Source of the DNA: Paenibacillus senegalensis JC66
GTDB lineage: Bacteria; Bacillota; Bacilli; Paenibacillales; NBRC-103111
Direction of reading: 5' to 3'
NCBI RefSeq assembly: GCF_000285515.1
Contig: NZ_HE610957.1
Coordinates: 1,197,155 to 1,261,154, forward strand
Length of the DNA: 64,000 nucleotides
The position numbers were made by a program, and so were the translations under genes. Of this stretch, positions 18,039 through 28,759 are shown piece after piece. The first letter of the stretch is position 1; every line of letters begins with the position of its first letter. Under the pieces are notes generated by a model. It was not told the DNA's origin and made no database searches. It saw only the letters and a list, made by a program, of their open reading frames with translations.

Positions 18039-18099
18039 CTGAAAATCCCTCTAAAACGACCAAAATTTCTCTCGATTTTCCTGTCGTTTCCATTTTCAG
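18039..18099. repeat. Nested inverted repeat between alaS and ireB
   Basis: CTGAAAAT (18039-18046) pairs with ATTTTCAG (18092-18099), and AAACGAC (18054-18060) with GTCGTTT (18083-18089). No T tract follows on either side, so it does not look like a classical terminator. It may be a processing or stability hairpin between the two cistrons. Confidence 0.6.
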
Positions 18100-18127
18100 A
18101 CGGAATTCCAGGTCCGGCACGTGGGGA

Positions 18128-20755
18128 CTAAACCGTTTCTTTAACTCGCTCCAGAACGCGATTTAGAGCTTCATCCAGCTTGGAAGCATCCTTACCGCCC
18201 GCTTGCGCCATGTCGGGGCGGCCACCGCCTCCACCGCCGCAAATGGCAGCAGCCTCCTTGATCAGCTGTCCGGCATGTAACCCGCGGCCAACCAGATCTT
18301 TGCTTACCGCGGCAACCAGATTCACTTTTTCCTCACTTGGAGCCCCTAGGACAATTATACCTGATTCCAATTTGTTTTTCAGTTCATCCACCATGCTGCG
18401 CAGTGCTTCCATACCCGAGACTTCAACCTTGGCAGCCAGTACCGATATACCGTTAATATCTTGAATTTGCCCTGTTAAGCTGCCCGCTTCGTAATGACTC
18501 AGCTTCGAACGCAAAGATTCATTCTCGCGGCCGGCTTCACGCAATTGCTGCATTAGACCTTCTACCCGGCGGGGCACCTCAGCTAAGTTAGTTTTCAATA
18601 GTGCAGCGGTCTGCTTCAACAAATCGAGCTGCTGATCAGCATAGCGGAACGCATGACGTCCAGTCACCGCCTCAATCCGGCGAATACCTGAACCAATCCC
18701 GCTCTCGCCAAGCAGTTTGAACAGCCCTATTTCGGATGTACTGTCTACATGGCAGCCGCCACACAGCTCAATGCTGTAATCGCCGATACGCACAACACGG
18801 ACAACTTCACCATATTTTTCTCCGAACAGGGCCATTGCCCCCATAGCCTTCGCTTCATCAATGGGCATGGAAGAAATATCGAGCATCGTCCGATTCCATA
18901 TTTGCTGATTAACCCTATATTCGATATCCTGCAGTTCCTCTTCGCTAATCGCACCAAAGTGTGAAAAATCAAATCTTAGTCGCTCCGGAGCGACCAGAGA
19001 GCCAGCTTGGTTGACATGATCTCCCAATACATCCTTTAATGCGCGGTGCAGCAGATGGGTGGCCGTATGATTTTTGATTATATCCTGGCGCTTAATTCTA
19101 TCAACCGCAGCTTCCACATTATCATTCAGCTTTAAAGTGCCCTCGGTAATGAGTACGAGCAGTACATGCTGTCCGTTAGGGGCTTTGCTAACCTCTTCCA
19201 CTGCCGCTTTCACACCGCCGCCGATCAGCTCTCCTGTATCGCTGACTTGACCGCCGGATTCTGCGTAGAAGGGAGTCCGGTCCAAAACTACCTGACACCG
19301 CTGACCTTCCCCGCACTGTTCGGCCGCCTCTCCTTCCGCAAAGAGGGCGACGACCTTAGCAGTAGTTACCAACTCATTATATCCAACAAACTCACTTTTA
19401 ACCGTCAATTCTGACAGCGGCCCCCCCTGAACCTTCATGCTTTCGGTATCCTGTCTGGCTGCGCGAGCTCTATTTCGCTGCTCCTGCATCGCCTTGTCGA
19501 ACCCGTCCTGATCCACCGTAAGTCCCTGCTCTTTGGCGAAGTCCTCGGTCAAGTCGAACGGGAAACCGTAGGTATCGTACAGCTTGAAAGCATCAGAACC
19601 GCTGATTTCATGCTTGCCTGCACTTTTGGCCTGCTCGACCATTGCGGACAGGATCGCCAGACCGTCACTCAGCGTTTCGTAGAAACGTTCTTCTTCCGTG
19701 CGAATGACTTTGGCGATAAATTCCTGCTTCTCAGCAACCTCGGTATAGTAATCTCCCATCACCTTGGCTACAACTGCGGTCAATTCATGGAGAAATGGTT
19801 TGTCCATGCCAAGAACCTTGCCGTATCGAACTGCTCTCCGCAGCAGTCTGCGGATAATGTAGCCTCTCCCTTCGTTAGAAGGCAGCACCCCATCACCTAC
19901 GGCAAATACAACCGTACGGATATGATCAGCGATGACCTTGATGGCGACATCCTGCTCTTGGCTGCTTTTATAGGCAACGCCTGTAATGGAGCAAATTCTC
20001 TCAATAATAGGGACGAACAAATCCGTATCAAAGTTTGAATCCACATTTTGCAAAATCGAGGCAAACCTTTCAAGGCCGGCTCCCGTATCGATGTTTTTAT
20101 TGGGCAGCGGCGTATAGGAACCATCCTTGTTGTGGTTGAATTGGGAGAATACGAGGTTCCATACTTCTAGAAAACGTTCATTTTCTCCGCCCGGCCAGCA
20201 CTCGGGATCATTCAAATCGCCATAAGCGTCTCCCCTGTCATAAAAGATCTCGGTACACGGTCCGCAAGGCCCTTCGCCAATGTCCCAAAAATTGTCATCC
20301 CCCAGCTGATAAATGCGCTCTTTCGGAATGCCTATTTTCTCACTCCACAGACGGTAAGCCTCATCGTCTTCCTTATACACCGTGACCGACAAACGGTCAG
20401 GGTCAAACCCGATCCACTCTTTGCCGGTTAAGAACTCCCAGGCCCAAGTGATTGCTTCTTCCTTGAAATAATCTCCTATTGAGAAATTCCCCAGCATTTC
20501 AAACATGGTATGGTGGCGTCTTGTTTTGCCTACCACCTCAATATCATTGGTGCGGATACATTTTTGCGCGTTGGCAATTCTCGGATTATCGGGCTTTACC
20601 CGGCCATCAAAATACGGCTTCAACGGCGCCATTCCGGCATTAATCCATAGCAATGACGGATCGTTATGCGGAACCAGAGATGAGCTCGGCTCAATCTTAT
20701 GACCTTTGGAAGCAAAAAAGTCAAGCCACTTCCGACGGATTTCACTAGCTTTCAT
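18128..20755 (-). CDS. alaS: Alanyl-tRNA synthetase
   Basis: An 875-residue class II synthetase that charges tRNA-Ala. Order: catalytic core with motif-2/3 patterns ([28 protein letters not shown]-like region), tRNA-binding helices, then the editing domain with zinc ligands HTATHLLH and CGGCHVDST, and a C-terminal DHHA1-type Gly-rich end ([17 protein letters not shown]). The ATG at 20755 is chosen since TAGGAGGA lies about 9 bases upstream; the ORF could open 10 codons earlier. A T-box leader precedes it. It is probably cotranscribed with ireB, though a 180-bp gap with a hairpin separates them. Confidence 0.96.
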   Translation of the reverse strand: MKASEIRRKWLDFFASKGHKIEPSSSLVPHNDPSLLWINAGMAPLKPYFDGRVKPDNPRIANAQKCIRTNDIEVVGKTRRHHTMFEMLGNFSIGDYFKEEAITWAWEFLTGKEWIGFDPDRLSVTVYKEDDEAYRLWSEKIGIPKERIYQLGDDNFWDIGEGPCGPCTEIFYDRGDAYGDLNDPECWPGGENERFLEVWNLVFSQFNHNKDGSYTPLPNKNIDTGAGLERFASILQNVDSNFDTDLFVPIIERICSITGVAYKSSQEQDVAIKVIADHIRTVVFAVGDGVLPSNEGRGYIIRRLLRRAVRYGKVLGMDKPFLHELTAVVAKVMGDYYTEVAEKQEFIAKVIRTEEERFYETLSDGLAILSAMVEQAKSAGKHEISGSDAFKLYDTYGFPFDLTEDFAKEQGLTVDQDGFDKAMQEQRNRARAARQDTESMKVQGGPLSELTVKSEFVGYNELVTTAKVVALFAEGEAAEQCGEGQRCQVVLDRTPFYAESGGQVSDTGELIGGGVKAAVEEVSKAPNGQHVLLVLITEGTLKLNDNVEAAVDRIKRQDIIKNHTATHLLHRALKDVLGDHVNQAGSLVAPERLRFDFSHFGAISEEELQDIEYRVNQQIWNRTMLDISSMPIDEAKAMGAMALFGEKYGEVVRVVRIGDYSIELCGGCHVDSTSEIGLFKLLGESGIGSGIRRIEAVTGRHAFRYADQQLDLLKQTAALLKTNLAEVPRRVEGLMQQLREAGRENESLRSKLSHYEAGSLTGQIQDINGISVLAAKVEVSGMEALRSMVDELKNKLESGIIVLGAPSEEKVNLVAAVSKDLVGRGLHAGQLIKEAAAICGGGGGGRPDMAQAGGKDASKLDEALNRVLERVKETV

Positions 20756-20847
20756 TACTACATTCCTCCTACAATAATTATGCAAAATGCTATTGTAAAC
20801 ATTGGATTCTCAGGCCTAAACCGGCGATCATGAGAAAAAGCCGGACA

Positions 20848-21100
20848 ACAAAAATCGCCCCTGAATGACAGGGACGATAGATATCGCGGTACCACCCTGG
20901 TTATTGCCTGTAAAGCAATCTCCTCGAAAGAGAGATAACGGCTCTCAACCGGCGGAGTTCATCCGCGCTCCGAAAACAGCTTTCACCATTCTTCAACCGA
21001 AAGGTTCTTCCAGCCCGCACAGCTTGGTGTACAGGAACCTTCTCTCTGACGGTGGGCTCTGATGAATAGAATTCGTCCTCGCTTTAATCCGATGTTCAAT
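20848..21100 (-). promoter_or_regulatory. T-box riboswitch leader of alaS
   Basis: Minus-strand leader with the conserved T-box sequence AGGGTGGTACCGCG at 20885-20898. A terminator hairpin follows (CCCTG/CAGGG with flanking ATCG/CGAT, then ATTTTT) at 20848-20878. Upstream an AGAGAGAAGG segment and a GGTGAAAGCTG segment fit the stem I region; the GCT triplet there is a plausible alanine specifier. Uncharged tRNA-Ala would pair with the leader and allow readthrough into alaS. The terminator ends 93 bp before the start codon. Confidence 0.92.
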
Positions 21101-21199
21101 TCCCCTTTATGCACCACATTATAGCTGTTTGTTCCGGGGAATGTCAAGAAATGGCGCTCCTTGTGGGCTGTCTGTCCATCCCCCGGCAGAGCCAAAGGG

Positions 21200-22279
21200 T
21201 TACTTAAGAGCAAACCGCTTTCTTCTCAAGTAATACTGCCGCACATGCTGGAAAATGACCTTCAGCACTGCCAGGCACGGAACGGCCAGAATGAGCCCGA
21301 CTATGCCCGCTAATTCCCCGCCAATCAGCAAGGCCAATATAATAGTTAAGGGATGCATGTGAAGCGTTCTGCCTACAACTTGAGGAGAGACCACATTGCC
21401 CTCTAAAATTTGCACAATGGTATTGACAATCACCACATACAGCACCATCTTCCAGGAAACTGTGGCGGCCATCAGGATGGCAGGCGCTGCTCCAAAGAAC
21501 GGGCCGATATAAGGAACGATATTAAATATGGATACAATTCCTGCCAGCAGCAGCGCATAAGGCATGCCGATCAGCCAATACCCAATATAAGCCAGAGCAC
21601 CGACGATGACTGCAACCAGCAGCTGGCCGCGTATGTACTGACCTAGCGCCCGGTCCATATCGAGCAGCATCCTTATGATGGATTTACGGTGGCTTGCGGG
21701 AACAAACGTGATTACGCTTTTCTCAATTAGCTTGAAGTCTTTCAAAATGTAGAATGCCAAAAACGGAATGATGAAGGCAACCAGGAGCATGCTAAGCGTA
21801 TTTCCAATTCGATCGATATACTGGGATATGGCGGTAGACAGAGAATTCTGCAGACGACTTAACGACTGCTCGATTCCTTGGCGAACCCCTTCTGGCAGCA
21901 AGGGATGATCACTTAAAGAAGTGACCATCGTTTCCGCTTTTGCTGTCATTTTCGGTATGTGCTCATTTAATTCCATCATCTGCGCCTCCACGATTGGAAT
22001 AAGATTAACGAGCAGCACTCCGAGAATAAGCAGAAATACGGCATAAATTAATAAAATAGCTACCGTTCGCGGCATTTTGCGGCTGGTTAGCCGGTTCACA
22101 ACCGGATTCAGCACATAGGAAATGATCAGTGCAACAATGAAAGGAGTAAGCACAGTACGCAGAAAGCGATAGATCCAGAGAAGTATAGGCTTATTAAGCA
22201 GGAGCATATAGGCTATGCTCAAGCCGATTAACACATAGGCGGCAAGGCCAAACCAGCGGCTCTGGTAAAATGGCTTCAT
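21200..22279 (-). CDS. AI-2E family transporter (YrrI-like permease)
   Basis: A 359-residue polytopic membrane protein with about eight hydrophobic segments and the family's long amphipathic middle (residues about 95-150). Conserved blocks include FIIPFLAFYILKD, GQLLVAVIVG, NIVPYIGPFFGA and MHPLTIILALLIGGELAG. The family name comes from TqsA; substrates differ, and several members are Na+/H+ antiporters, so autoinducer export is not implied. GGAGG 7 bases before the ATG at 22279 sets the start. It lies upstream of the alaS T-box, as in Bacillus. Confidence 0.9.
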   Translation of the reverse strand: MKPFYQSRWFGLAAYVLIGLSIAYMLLLNKPILLWIYRFLRTVLTPFIVALIISYVLNPVVNRLTSRKMPRTVAILLIYAVFLLILGVLLVNLIPIVEAQMMELNEHIPKMTAKAETMVTSLSDHPLLPEGVRQGIEQSLSRLQNSLSTAISQYIDRIGNTLSMLLVAFIIPFLAFYILKDFKLIEKSVITFVPASHRKSIIRMLLDMDRALGQYIRGQLLVAVIVGALAYIGYWLIGMPYALLLAGIVSIFNIVPYIGPFFGAAPAILMAATVSWKMVLYVVIVNTIVQILEGNVVSPQVVGRTLHMHPLTIILALLIGGELAGIVGLILAVPCLAVLKVIFQHVRQYYLRRKRFALK

Positions 22280-22404
22280 GATCAATCCTCCGGATGATAC
22301 TAATCAAAGCATGATCGTAAACATGTTTTGGTTAGTATGGCTTTGCCCGCTCCTGTTTTATTCTTTATCTTCGAACCTGCAGCAGGATATAGCGCCTTTA
22401 AATT

Positions 22405-22468
22405 AAAAACATCCGGCTTTCCATCAGGGGGCTCCTTGGGTAGTAACCGCCTCATGAAAAACCGGATG
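22405..22468 (-). terminator. Terminator of the small zinc-ribbon gene
   Basis: CATCCGG and CCGGATG (22410-22416 and 22462-22468), with inner CAT/ATG pairing, are followed by TTTTTAATTT on the minus strand, just after the stop of the gene at 22481. Confidence 0.7.
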
Positions 22469-22480
22469 AATCCCTTTGCT

Positions 22481-22681
22481 CTAATTGATTTGAACCTGGT
22501 CTTGGCATTCCTCTTCGAAAAAGAGATCGTCTAATGAGCTTAATGTACCGTCTTCTTCAACCTGATAGACTGACATCTTCTCTCCGTTAACCGTTAATTC
22601 AATAAAGCAGCCCCAGCAATAAAACTGATGGGAACCAATTTTACCAATATCTTTTGAATTGCAATTTGGACATCTCAGCAT
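22481..22681 (-). CDS. Small zinc-ribbon protein
   Basis: A 66-residue protein. Two CxxC pairs (LRCPNCNS at the N-terminus, YCWGCFIE at about 22-29) form a probable rubredoxin-like zinc knuckle. The second half is acidic (DLFFEEECQDQ). The ATG has GGTGAG upstream and a terminator follows, so this small gene is better supported than its size suggests. It lies between the permease and the cysteine desulfurase gene. A nucleic-acid or protein-binding role is typical of such ribbons, but none is assigned here. Confidence 0.8.
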   Translation of the reverse strand: MLRCPNCNSKDIGKIGSHQFYCWGCFIELTVNGEKMSVYQVEEDGTLSSLDDLFFEEECQDQVQIN

Positions 22682-23131
22682 GTTCTCACCCTATTCCTTA
22701 ATATCATTTTGGATCGTTCGGATTTACAGGCACCAGGTTACCTTATTCCACAATTTTTCACTAAGGAAATAGGGGGAATTCCGGCCTCCTCGCATCGTTC
22801 GCTAAACCTACCGCATCCATTAAATCCTACTAGTCATTTATCCAAAATTGAAACAGCATAAACCTAGCAAGCAAAAATTTTTTTAAAAGAGTTACAACAG
22901 CAGATCGGACGAGCAAGCCGGCCTGTTGCGTAAAAGCTTCTTCCTCGTTCGAACGATCCTCGTTCCCGTTATTTCCAGTGTTTCACATTTGATTGAAAGC
23001 TATACCTGGCTTTATATAGTTGAACGATTCATTGTTGAAATATAAATTGTGACTTATCTCAGCAGCCTGCCTCCGGGAGGGGCCTGCCAGTGTGAACCAG
23101 CATGCCTTTCTTCATACTGCAGACGACTATT
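22682..23131. other. 450-bp gap without recognised gene
   Basis: Neither strand shows a frame with both protein-like composition and a ribosome site. It holds AT-rich stretches around 22880 and a GC-rich imperfect palindrome (CCTGCCTCCGGGAGGGGCC) near 23070, but no T-tract hairpin I would call a terminator. In related genomes mnmA often follows the cysteine desulfurase here; in this window mnmA lies elsewhere. Confidence 0.5.
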
Positions 23132-24286
23132 CTATGTTGTACGTAGACGCTGGACGATGGTTGCAGTTTTTGCAGCGGCTGTACGAACCTCTTCCAGCGT
23201 TGTATCAGGTCCAAAGCTGAAGCGAACTGCTGATTGCAGCTGCTCGGCCGGCAGGTTCATGGCCTTCAGCACATGAGAGGGCTCCAAAGCCCCGGACGTG
23301 CAGGCTGAACCACTAGCAGCAGCGATTCCTTCTAAATCCAGATTCATGAGCAAGGTTTCGGTTGAAACACCTGGAAAACTGACATTAAGGATGTGGAGTA
23401 GCTTATCTTGTGGATGGCCATTTATGACAAATCCCGAGGAGGATAGTTCGTTGGTCCAAATTTCAAGCATTGCCTGTCGCAGCTGAAATGCATGGTTATT
23501 ATTTTCGCTTTCGTGCCGTACAGCTCTTTGAAGTGCAGAGGCAAAGCCTACAGCAAAAGCAACGTTCTCTGTCCCTGCACGGCGTTTGCGCTCCTGTGAC
23601 CCTCCGAACAGTCGGGGGTGAAGCCTGATCCTGGATGAGCAATACAGCAGGCCGATTCCTTTCGGCCCCCCGAGCTTATGCGCGGAGAAGCTCATGAGAT
23701 CAACGGGCAAACGCGCAAGATCCAGGCTTAGGTGACCAGCGGCCTGCACGGCATCAACATGAAAAGCAATGCCTTTGGAGCGGGCAAGCTCGCCAATCTC
23801 GAAAATCGGCTGAATCGTGCCTACTTCGTTATTCGCGTACATAATAGAAATAAGAACCGTGCCCGGCCGAATAGCGCGTTCAATATCCTGCAGATCGACC
23901 TGTCCATAGCGGTTAACAGGAACGTAGCTGACCTGGATTCCATGTTGTTCCAGCTCACTGCAGGCATGCAAAATAGCGTGGTGCTCAATCTGTGAAGTAA
24001 TAATATGGGGGGGCGGCTCGTTTCCAACCAGACTGCCGGTTACACCAAATAGCGCCAGGTTGTCGCTTTCCGTTCCGCCCGATGTCCATATTAACTCTCG
24101 CGGTGTACAGTTAAGTATTGCCGCAATTTGCTCCCTCGCCCCGTTCAAAGCGCGATGGGCTTCCCGGCCGAATGCGTGAACGCTGGAAGGATTGCCATGC
24201 ACCTCAGTCAAATAAGGCATCATATCCTCCAGAACATCACGCCGCAGCGGGGAAGCAGCCGCATGATCCAAGTAGATTCTATTCAT
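23132..24286 (-). CDS. Cysteine desulfurase, IscS/NifS family (YrvO-like)
   Basis: A 384-residue PLP enzyme that takes sulfur from cysteine for tRNA thiolation and other uses. YLDHAAASPLR at the start, the His of SQIEHHAIL, the PLP lysine K204 in SFSAHKLGGPKG and the active cysteine C329 in ASGSACTSG are intact. The gene follows cymR by about 150 bp on the same strand. In B. subtilis the YrvO partner is MnmA, whose gene is here nearby but on the opposite strand. AGGAGATT precedes the ATG. Distinguishing it from NifS paralogs rests on the cymR linkage. Confidence 0.93.
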   Translation of the reverse strand: MNRIYLDHAAASPLRRDVLEDMMPYLTEVHGNPSSVHAFGREAHRALNGAREQIAAILNCTPRELIWTSGGTESDNLALFGVTGSLVGNEPPPHIITSQIEHHAILHACSELEQHGIQVSYVPVNRYGQVDLQDIERAIRPGTVLISIMYANNEVGTIQPIFEIGELARSKGIAFHVDAVQAAGHLSLDLARLPVDLMSFSAHKLGGPKGIGLLYCSSRIRLHPRLFGGSQERKRRAGTENVAFAVGFASALQRAVRHESENNNHAFQLRQAMLEIWTNELSSSGFVINGHPQDKLLHILNVSFPGVSTETLLMNLDLEGIAAASGSACTSGALEPSHVLKAMNLPAEQLQSAVRFSFGPDTTLEEVRTAAAKTATIVQRLRTT

Positions 24287-24438
24287 TGGATTAAATCTCC
24301 TGATATCCTTCGTAAATTAATATCAATCAGCATTTGGCACCGGTACTCCAGCCTAGCTTTTGACAAGATATAGGGCAAGTTTAATTGATCCTATCTCCCG
24401 CTGCCGCTTAAGGATGAAATAGAATGACTGCGAAATGC

Positions 24439-24858
24439 TTAAATATAAAACATGTAGCTGTCGGATGTCCCTGGATCCGAGTAGGAAATCAGCTGAGATA
24501 GTGTGGTCGAGTCCAAAACTCCGGCGATGCTGTCACGAATGCGAATCCACAAATCTCTCTTCGCAGGATCATCCTCCTCGGTAAAATCGACCGGGCTGAT
24601 CGGCCCCTCCAGCACCCGAATAATATCCCCAGCGGTGATTTCTTCGGCAGGCCGGCTTAAAATATATCCACCATAAGCTCCTCTTACACTCTTCACCAAT
24701 CCCGCATTTCGCAGCGGAGCGATCAACTGCTCCAAATAATGCTCGGAGAGCTGATGTTTTTCTGCAATGCTTTTAAGGGAAGTAGGGCCTTCTCCAAAAC
24801 GGATAGCAAGCTCCATCATAATGGTTAGTCCATAACGCCCTTTAGTTGAAATCTTCAA
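24439..24858 (-). CDS. cymR: Rrf2-family cysteine metabolism repressor CymR
   Basis: A 139-residue winged-helix regulator. The sequence runs KISTKGRYGLTIMMELA, LSEHYLEQL, VRGAYGGY, VLEGPISPV, LWIRIRDSI and a C-terminal YMFYI, closely following B. subtilis CymR (138 residues). CymR acts with CysK to repress cysteine uptake and synthesis genes. It lacks the three-Cys cluster of IscR, so it is not an Fe-S sensor. The TTG at 24858 is the start, 6 bases after GAGGTG. It precedes the cysteine desulfurase gene. A 13-bp palindrome lies just upstream and may serve autoregulation. Confidence 0.93.
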   Translation of the reverse strand: MKISTKGRYGLTIMMELAIRFGEGPTSLKSIAEKHQLSEHYLEQLIAPLRNAGLVKSVRGAYGGYILSRPAEEITAGDIIRVLEGPISPVDFTEEDDPAKRDLWIRIRDSIAGVLDSTTLSQLISYSDPGTSDSYMFYI

Positions 24859-24883
24859 AAAAAGCACCTCGTTATTTAAATAT

Positions 24884-24896
24884 AGTAATTATTACT
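24884..24896. promoter_or_regulatory. 13-bp palindrome upstream of cymR, candidate operator
   Basis: AGTAATTATTACT is symmetric around its centre and lies 26 bp before the cymR start. A TTGGCA-like -35 and a weak TACAAG -10 could lie just upstream on the minus strand. Position suggests autoregulation; no match to a defined CymR box could be confirmed. Confidence 0.35.
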
Positions 24897-25153
24897 TGTA
24901 GGATGTACCATCTAGTATTGCCAAAATCAATAGCGGCTATAAGTCTGCTACGGCGTAATCGAAAGACTTCACGAACCCCAATTCACAAAACGATAGAATG
25001 TCCCGGAAAATGTACCGCTCGCCAGGCAAAAAAGCAGATGATCTCAGCAAAAATCCTAATTGTCTATATTACTATATGTTAACACAGAATTGTAAAGCCT
25101 GAAAGTGATTCCTTGACAGATCCATGAATTCATTTGCGGCAAAACCGATTTGC

Positions 25154-26350
<1,197 letters not shown>

Positions 26351-26404
26351 GCTGTATTTTTTTCACAGTCAAGCAAGACTCGGATAAGTGCGCTCCGCGA
26401 GGAT

Positions 26405-26448
26405 AACCGCAGCTGGTCCCTACCGGACCCGGCTGCGGTTTCTTTTTT
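26405..26448 (+). terminator. mnmA terminator overlapping the rarA 3' end
   Basis: AACCGCAGC and GCTGCGGTT enclose GGTCC/GGACC, followed by TCTTTTTT on the plus strand. The rarA stop codon (26420-26422) lies within the loop side of this hairpin. Confidence 0.88.
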
Positions 26449-27733
26449 GCTGATTCATTCGCATCTTCTCTTCCATCCCCTGCTCGTTTGCTTCAAAGAA
26501 AATCTGCCCCGTTAGCTCGTCCGGCAAATACTGCTGCTCCACATAATGATTAGGATAATCATGCGGATATTTGTAGCCTTGATGCCCCAGTTTTTGTGCC
26601 CCGCTGTAATGAGCATCCCTCAGATGCAGCGGAACTGCAGCCGAAGAAAAGCGCTGCAATGCTTCCTCTACACGGCCAAGCGCAAGCGGAAGCGAATTCG
26701 ATTTCGGGCTCTCGACTGCAAACAAGATGGCTTGCGCGATACCATACTTCGATTCCGGCCAGCCGATTTTGTGATAAGCGTCCATAGCTGTAACTGCTTG
26801 AATCATCGCCTGGGGATTGGCCAGTCCGATATCCTCGCTGCAAGCCACGATCAAACGGCGCAGGAACACCATCGGATCCATGCCCAGCTTCTCCACCGCA
26901 TAAATAAACCAGAACAGCGCCGCATCGCTGGAGCCGCGGATGCTCTTATGAAAAGCGGACAGCACATCATACTGCGTTGATTTATCCGCCTTGACGGTAG
27001 GGTGGCGAATAGATTCCTCCGCTACTTCAAGCGTGATATGAATGTTTCCGTCTGCCGCCGGCGGCGTGGTGAGGGCAGCCAGTTCTAAAGCCTGCAGCGC
27101 CCGGCGGATATCCCCGTTAGCTACATGGGCAATGTGCAGCAAAGCTTCCTCATCAGCTGCAAGCGGTAAACTGCCCAATCCCCGCTCCTCATCAGCCAGT
27201 GCCCTCCGAAGAGCAATCAAAGAGTGCTCCTCGGTTAACGGCTTCAATTGAAACAAGGTAGAACGCGACAGCAGAGCACCATTCACATGATGATAAGGGT
27301 TCTCGGTTGTTGCCCCGATAAAAATAATCGTGCCCTCCTCTACTGAAGGAAGCAGCGCGTCTTGTCTTGCCGTATTAAAGCGGTGCACCTCATCGAGAAA
27401 AAGAATCGTCTTCGTCCCGTACATCGCCTTCTGGTCCCGTGCGCGGTCAATAACCTCGCGTACGTCCTTGACCGAGGCGTCTACCGCGTTTAGCCGGACA
27501 AACTCCCCTTGGGATTGATTGGCGATAATATGCGCCAGTGTTGTTTTTCCGGTTCCCGGGGGACCGTACAACAGCAGCGATGTCACCTGATCGGCCTCAA
27601 TCGCCCGGCGCAGCATTTTTCCTTCCCCCACAAGATGCTCTTGTCCTATATATTCCGATAAGTCCCGCGGCCTCATTCGGTCCGCAAGCAATCGTTTCTC
27701 GGAAGCCGAAGAAGAAAACGAAAATAAATCCAT
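26420..27733 (-). CDS. rarA: Replication-associated recombination protein RarA (MgsA), AAA+ ATPase
   Basis: A 437-residue clamp-loader-like ATPase acting at stalled replication forks. Walker A is [12 protein letters not shown] (about 54-65), Walker B FLDEVHRF (about 110-117), followed by sensor 1 GATTENP and the arginine finger region SRSTLFQL. The C-terminal tetramerisation domain ([37 protein letters not shown]) is complete. GGAGGG precedes the ATG. Convergent with mnmA. Confidence 0.95.
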   Translation of the reverse strand: MDLFSFSSSASEKRLLADRMRPRDLSEYIGQEHLVGEGKMLRRAIEADQVTSLLLYGPPGTGKTTLAHIIANQSQGEFVRLNAVDASVKDVREVIDRARDQKAMYGTKTILFLDEVHRFNTARQDALLPSVEEGTIIFIGATTENPYHHVNGALLSRSTLFQLKPLTEEHSLIALRRALADEERGLGSLPLAADEEALLHIAHVANGDIRRALQALELAALTTPPAADGNIHITLEVAEESIRHPTVKADKSTQYDVLSAFHKSIRGSSDAALFWFIYAVEKLGMDPMVFLRRLIVACSEDIGLANPQAMIQAVTAMDAYHKIGWPESKYGIAQAILFAVESPKSNSLPLALGRVEEALQRFSSAAVPLHLRDAHYSGAQKLGHQGYKYPHDYPNHYVEQQYLPDELTGQIFFEANEQGMEEKMRMNQQKRNRSRVR

Positions 27734-27860
27734 CGCTAGCTTCCCTCCATTAGTTAATCAGGTAAAATTTTTTTGAATGATCAGGAAAAAATACTATTGC
27801 AGTTACCCTGTACCTAAGAGTATTACGCATATGCTAAGCTTGAAAATAATAGAGGTTCAG

Positions 27861-27903
27861 CAAAAAAGCATGCCCTCCCTTGAAATTCAGGAAGGGACAT
27901 GCT
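27861..27903 (-). terminator. Terminator of the hisS-aspS-tcdA operon
   Basis: AGCATG and CATGCT at the base with CCCTTCC/GGGAGGG-type pairing above, then TTTTTTG on the minus strand, 70 bp past the tcdA stop. Confidence 0.85.
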
Positions 27904-27973
27904 CTATTATACCATGATTTGAAATCGGGTAAGGATGCCGCTTGATTCCCGCGAATGAAATCAGGTTGGGAGG

Positions 27974-28726
27974 CTACTCGATTCCTGCTTTGGCTAACAG
28001 GTCTTTAACGGCCACACTAACCATAATCAGTCCGGCTACTGGCGGCACAAAAGCGTTGCTCGCTGGCGGCTGCTTCGCCTTGCGGATCTCGGGCGCATTG
28101 TCAGGCACGATTTGCTTGGTAACATCCTGACGCGGCTTCGTCGGCTCTTCGGTCGAAAAAACCACCTTGACCCCTTTGCGGATCCCTTCCTTACGCAGCT
28201 TCTGGCGAATTACACGGGCAATTGGATCCATCGTCGTCCTGGAAATATCCGCTACCTGAAAACGGGTCGGGTCCATCTTATTAGCCGCTCCCATGCTGGA
28301 AATCAAGGGGATATCGCGTTTGAGACACTCCTTGATCAAATGAATCTTGTAGCTGATCGTGTCCGAGGCATCGATCACATAATCGAGCGGGTAAGCGAAT
28401 AGCTGTTCATACGTCTCTTCGTTATAAAACATTTTCAAGGCTACCGCATCGCATTCGGGATTAATGTCCTTGATCCGCTCCCTCATCAATTCGGCCTTCG
28501 GCTTGCCCACCGTAGAGAGCAGAGCGTGCAGCTGGCGATTCACGTTCGTAATATCCACGACATCTTTATCGATCATTATGATCCGCCCAACACCTGTCCG
28601 GGCAAGCGCCTCTACCGCGAATGAGCCGACACCGCCGACTCCCAGCACGGCAACCGTGCTGCCCTTCATAACGTCAATGCCTTCCGGTCCGATGGCAAGC
28701 TCTGTTCTGGAAAACTGGTTAAGCAT
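27974..28726 (-). CDS. tcdA: tRNA threonylcarbamoyladenosine dehydratase TcdA (YrvM-like)
   Basis: A 250-residue E1-like (ThiF/MoeB) enzyme that cyclises t6A37 of ANN-decoding tRNAs in an ATP-dependent reaction. The nucleotide loop GVGGVGSFAVEAL (about 30-42), IDKDVVDITNVNRQ, ATP-contacting KPKAELM and VIDASDTISYK are visible. The family's Cys region of longer E1 enzymes is not clear. The C-terminus has a hydrophobic stretch typical of the family. It begins 33 bp after aspS in the same operon. Confidence 0.92.
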   Translation of the reverse strand: MLNQFSRTELAIGPEGIDVMKGSTVAVLGVGGVGSFAVEALARTGVGRIIMIDKDVVDITNVNRQLHALLSTVGKPKAELMRERIKDINPECDAVALKMFYNEETYEQLFAYPLDYVIDASDTISYKIHLIKECLKRDIPLISSMGAANKMDPTRFQVADISRTTMDPIARVIRQKLRKEGIRKGVKVVFSTEEPTKPRQDVTKQIVPDNAPEIRKAKQPPASNAFVPPVAGLIMVSVAVKDLLAKAGIE

Positions 28727-28759
28727 AAATGATTGTACCCCCTTCGTCCAGATTGGCTG

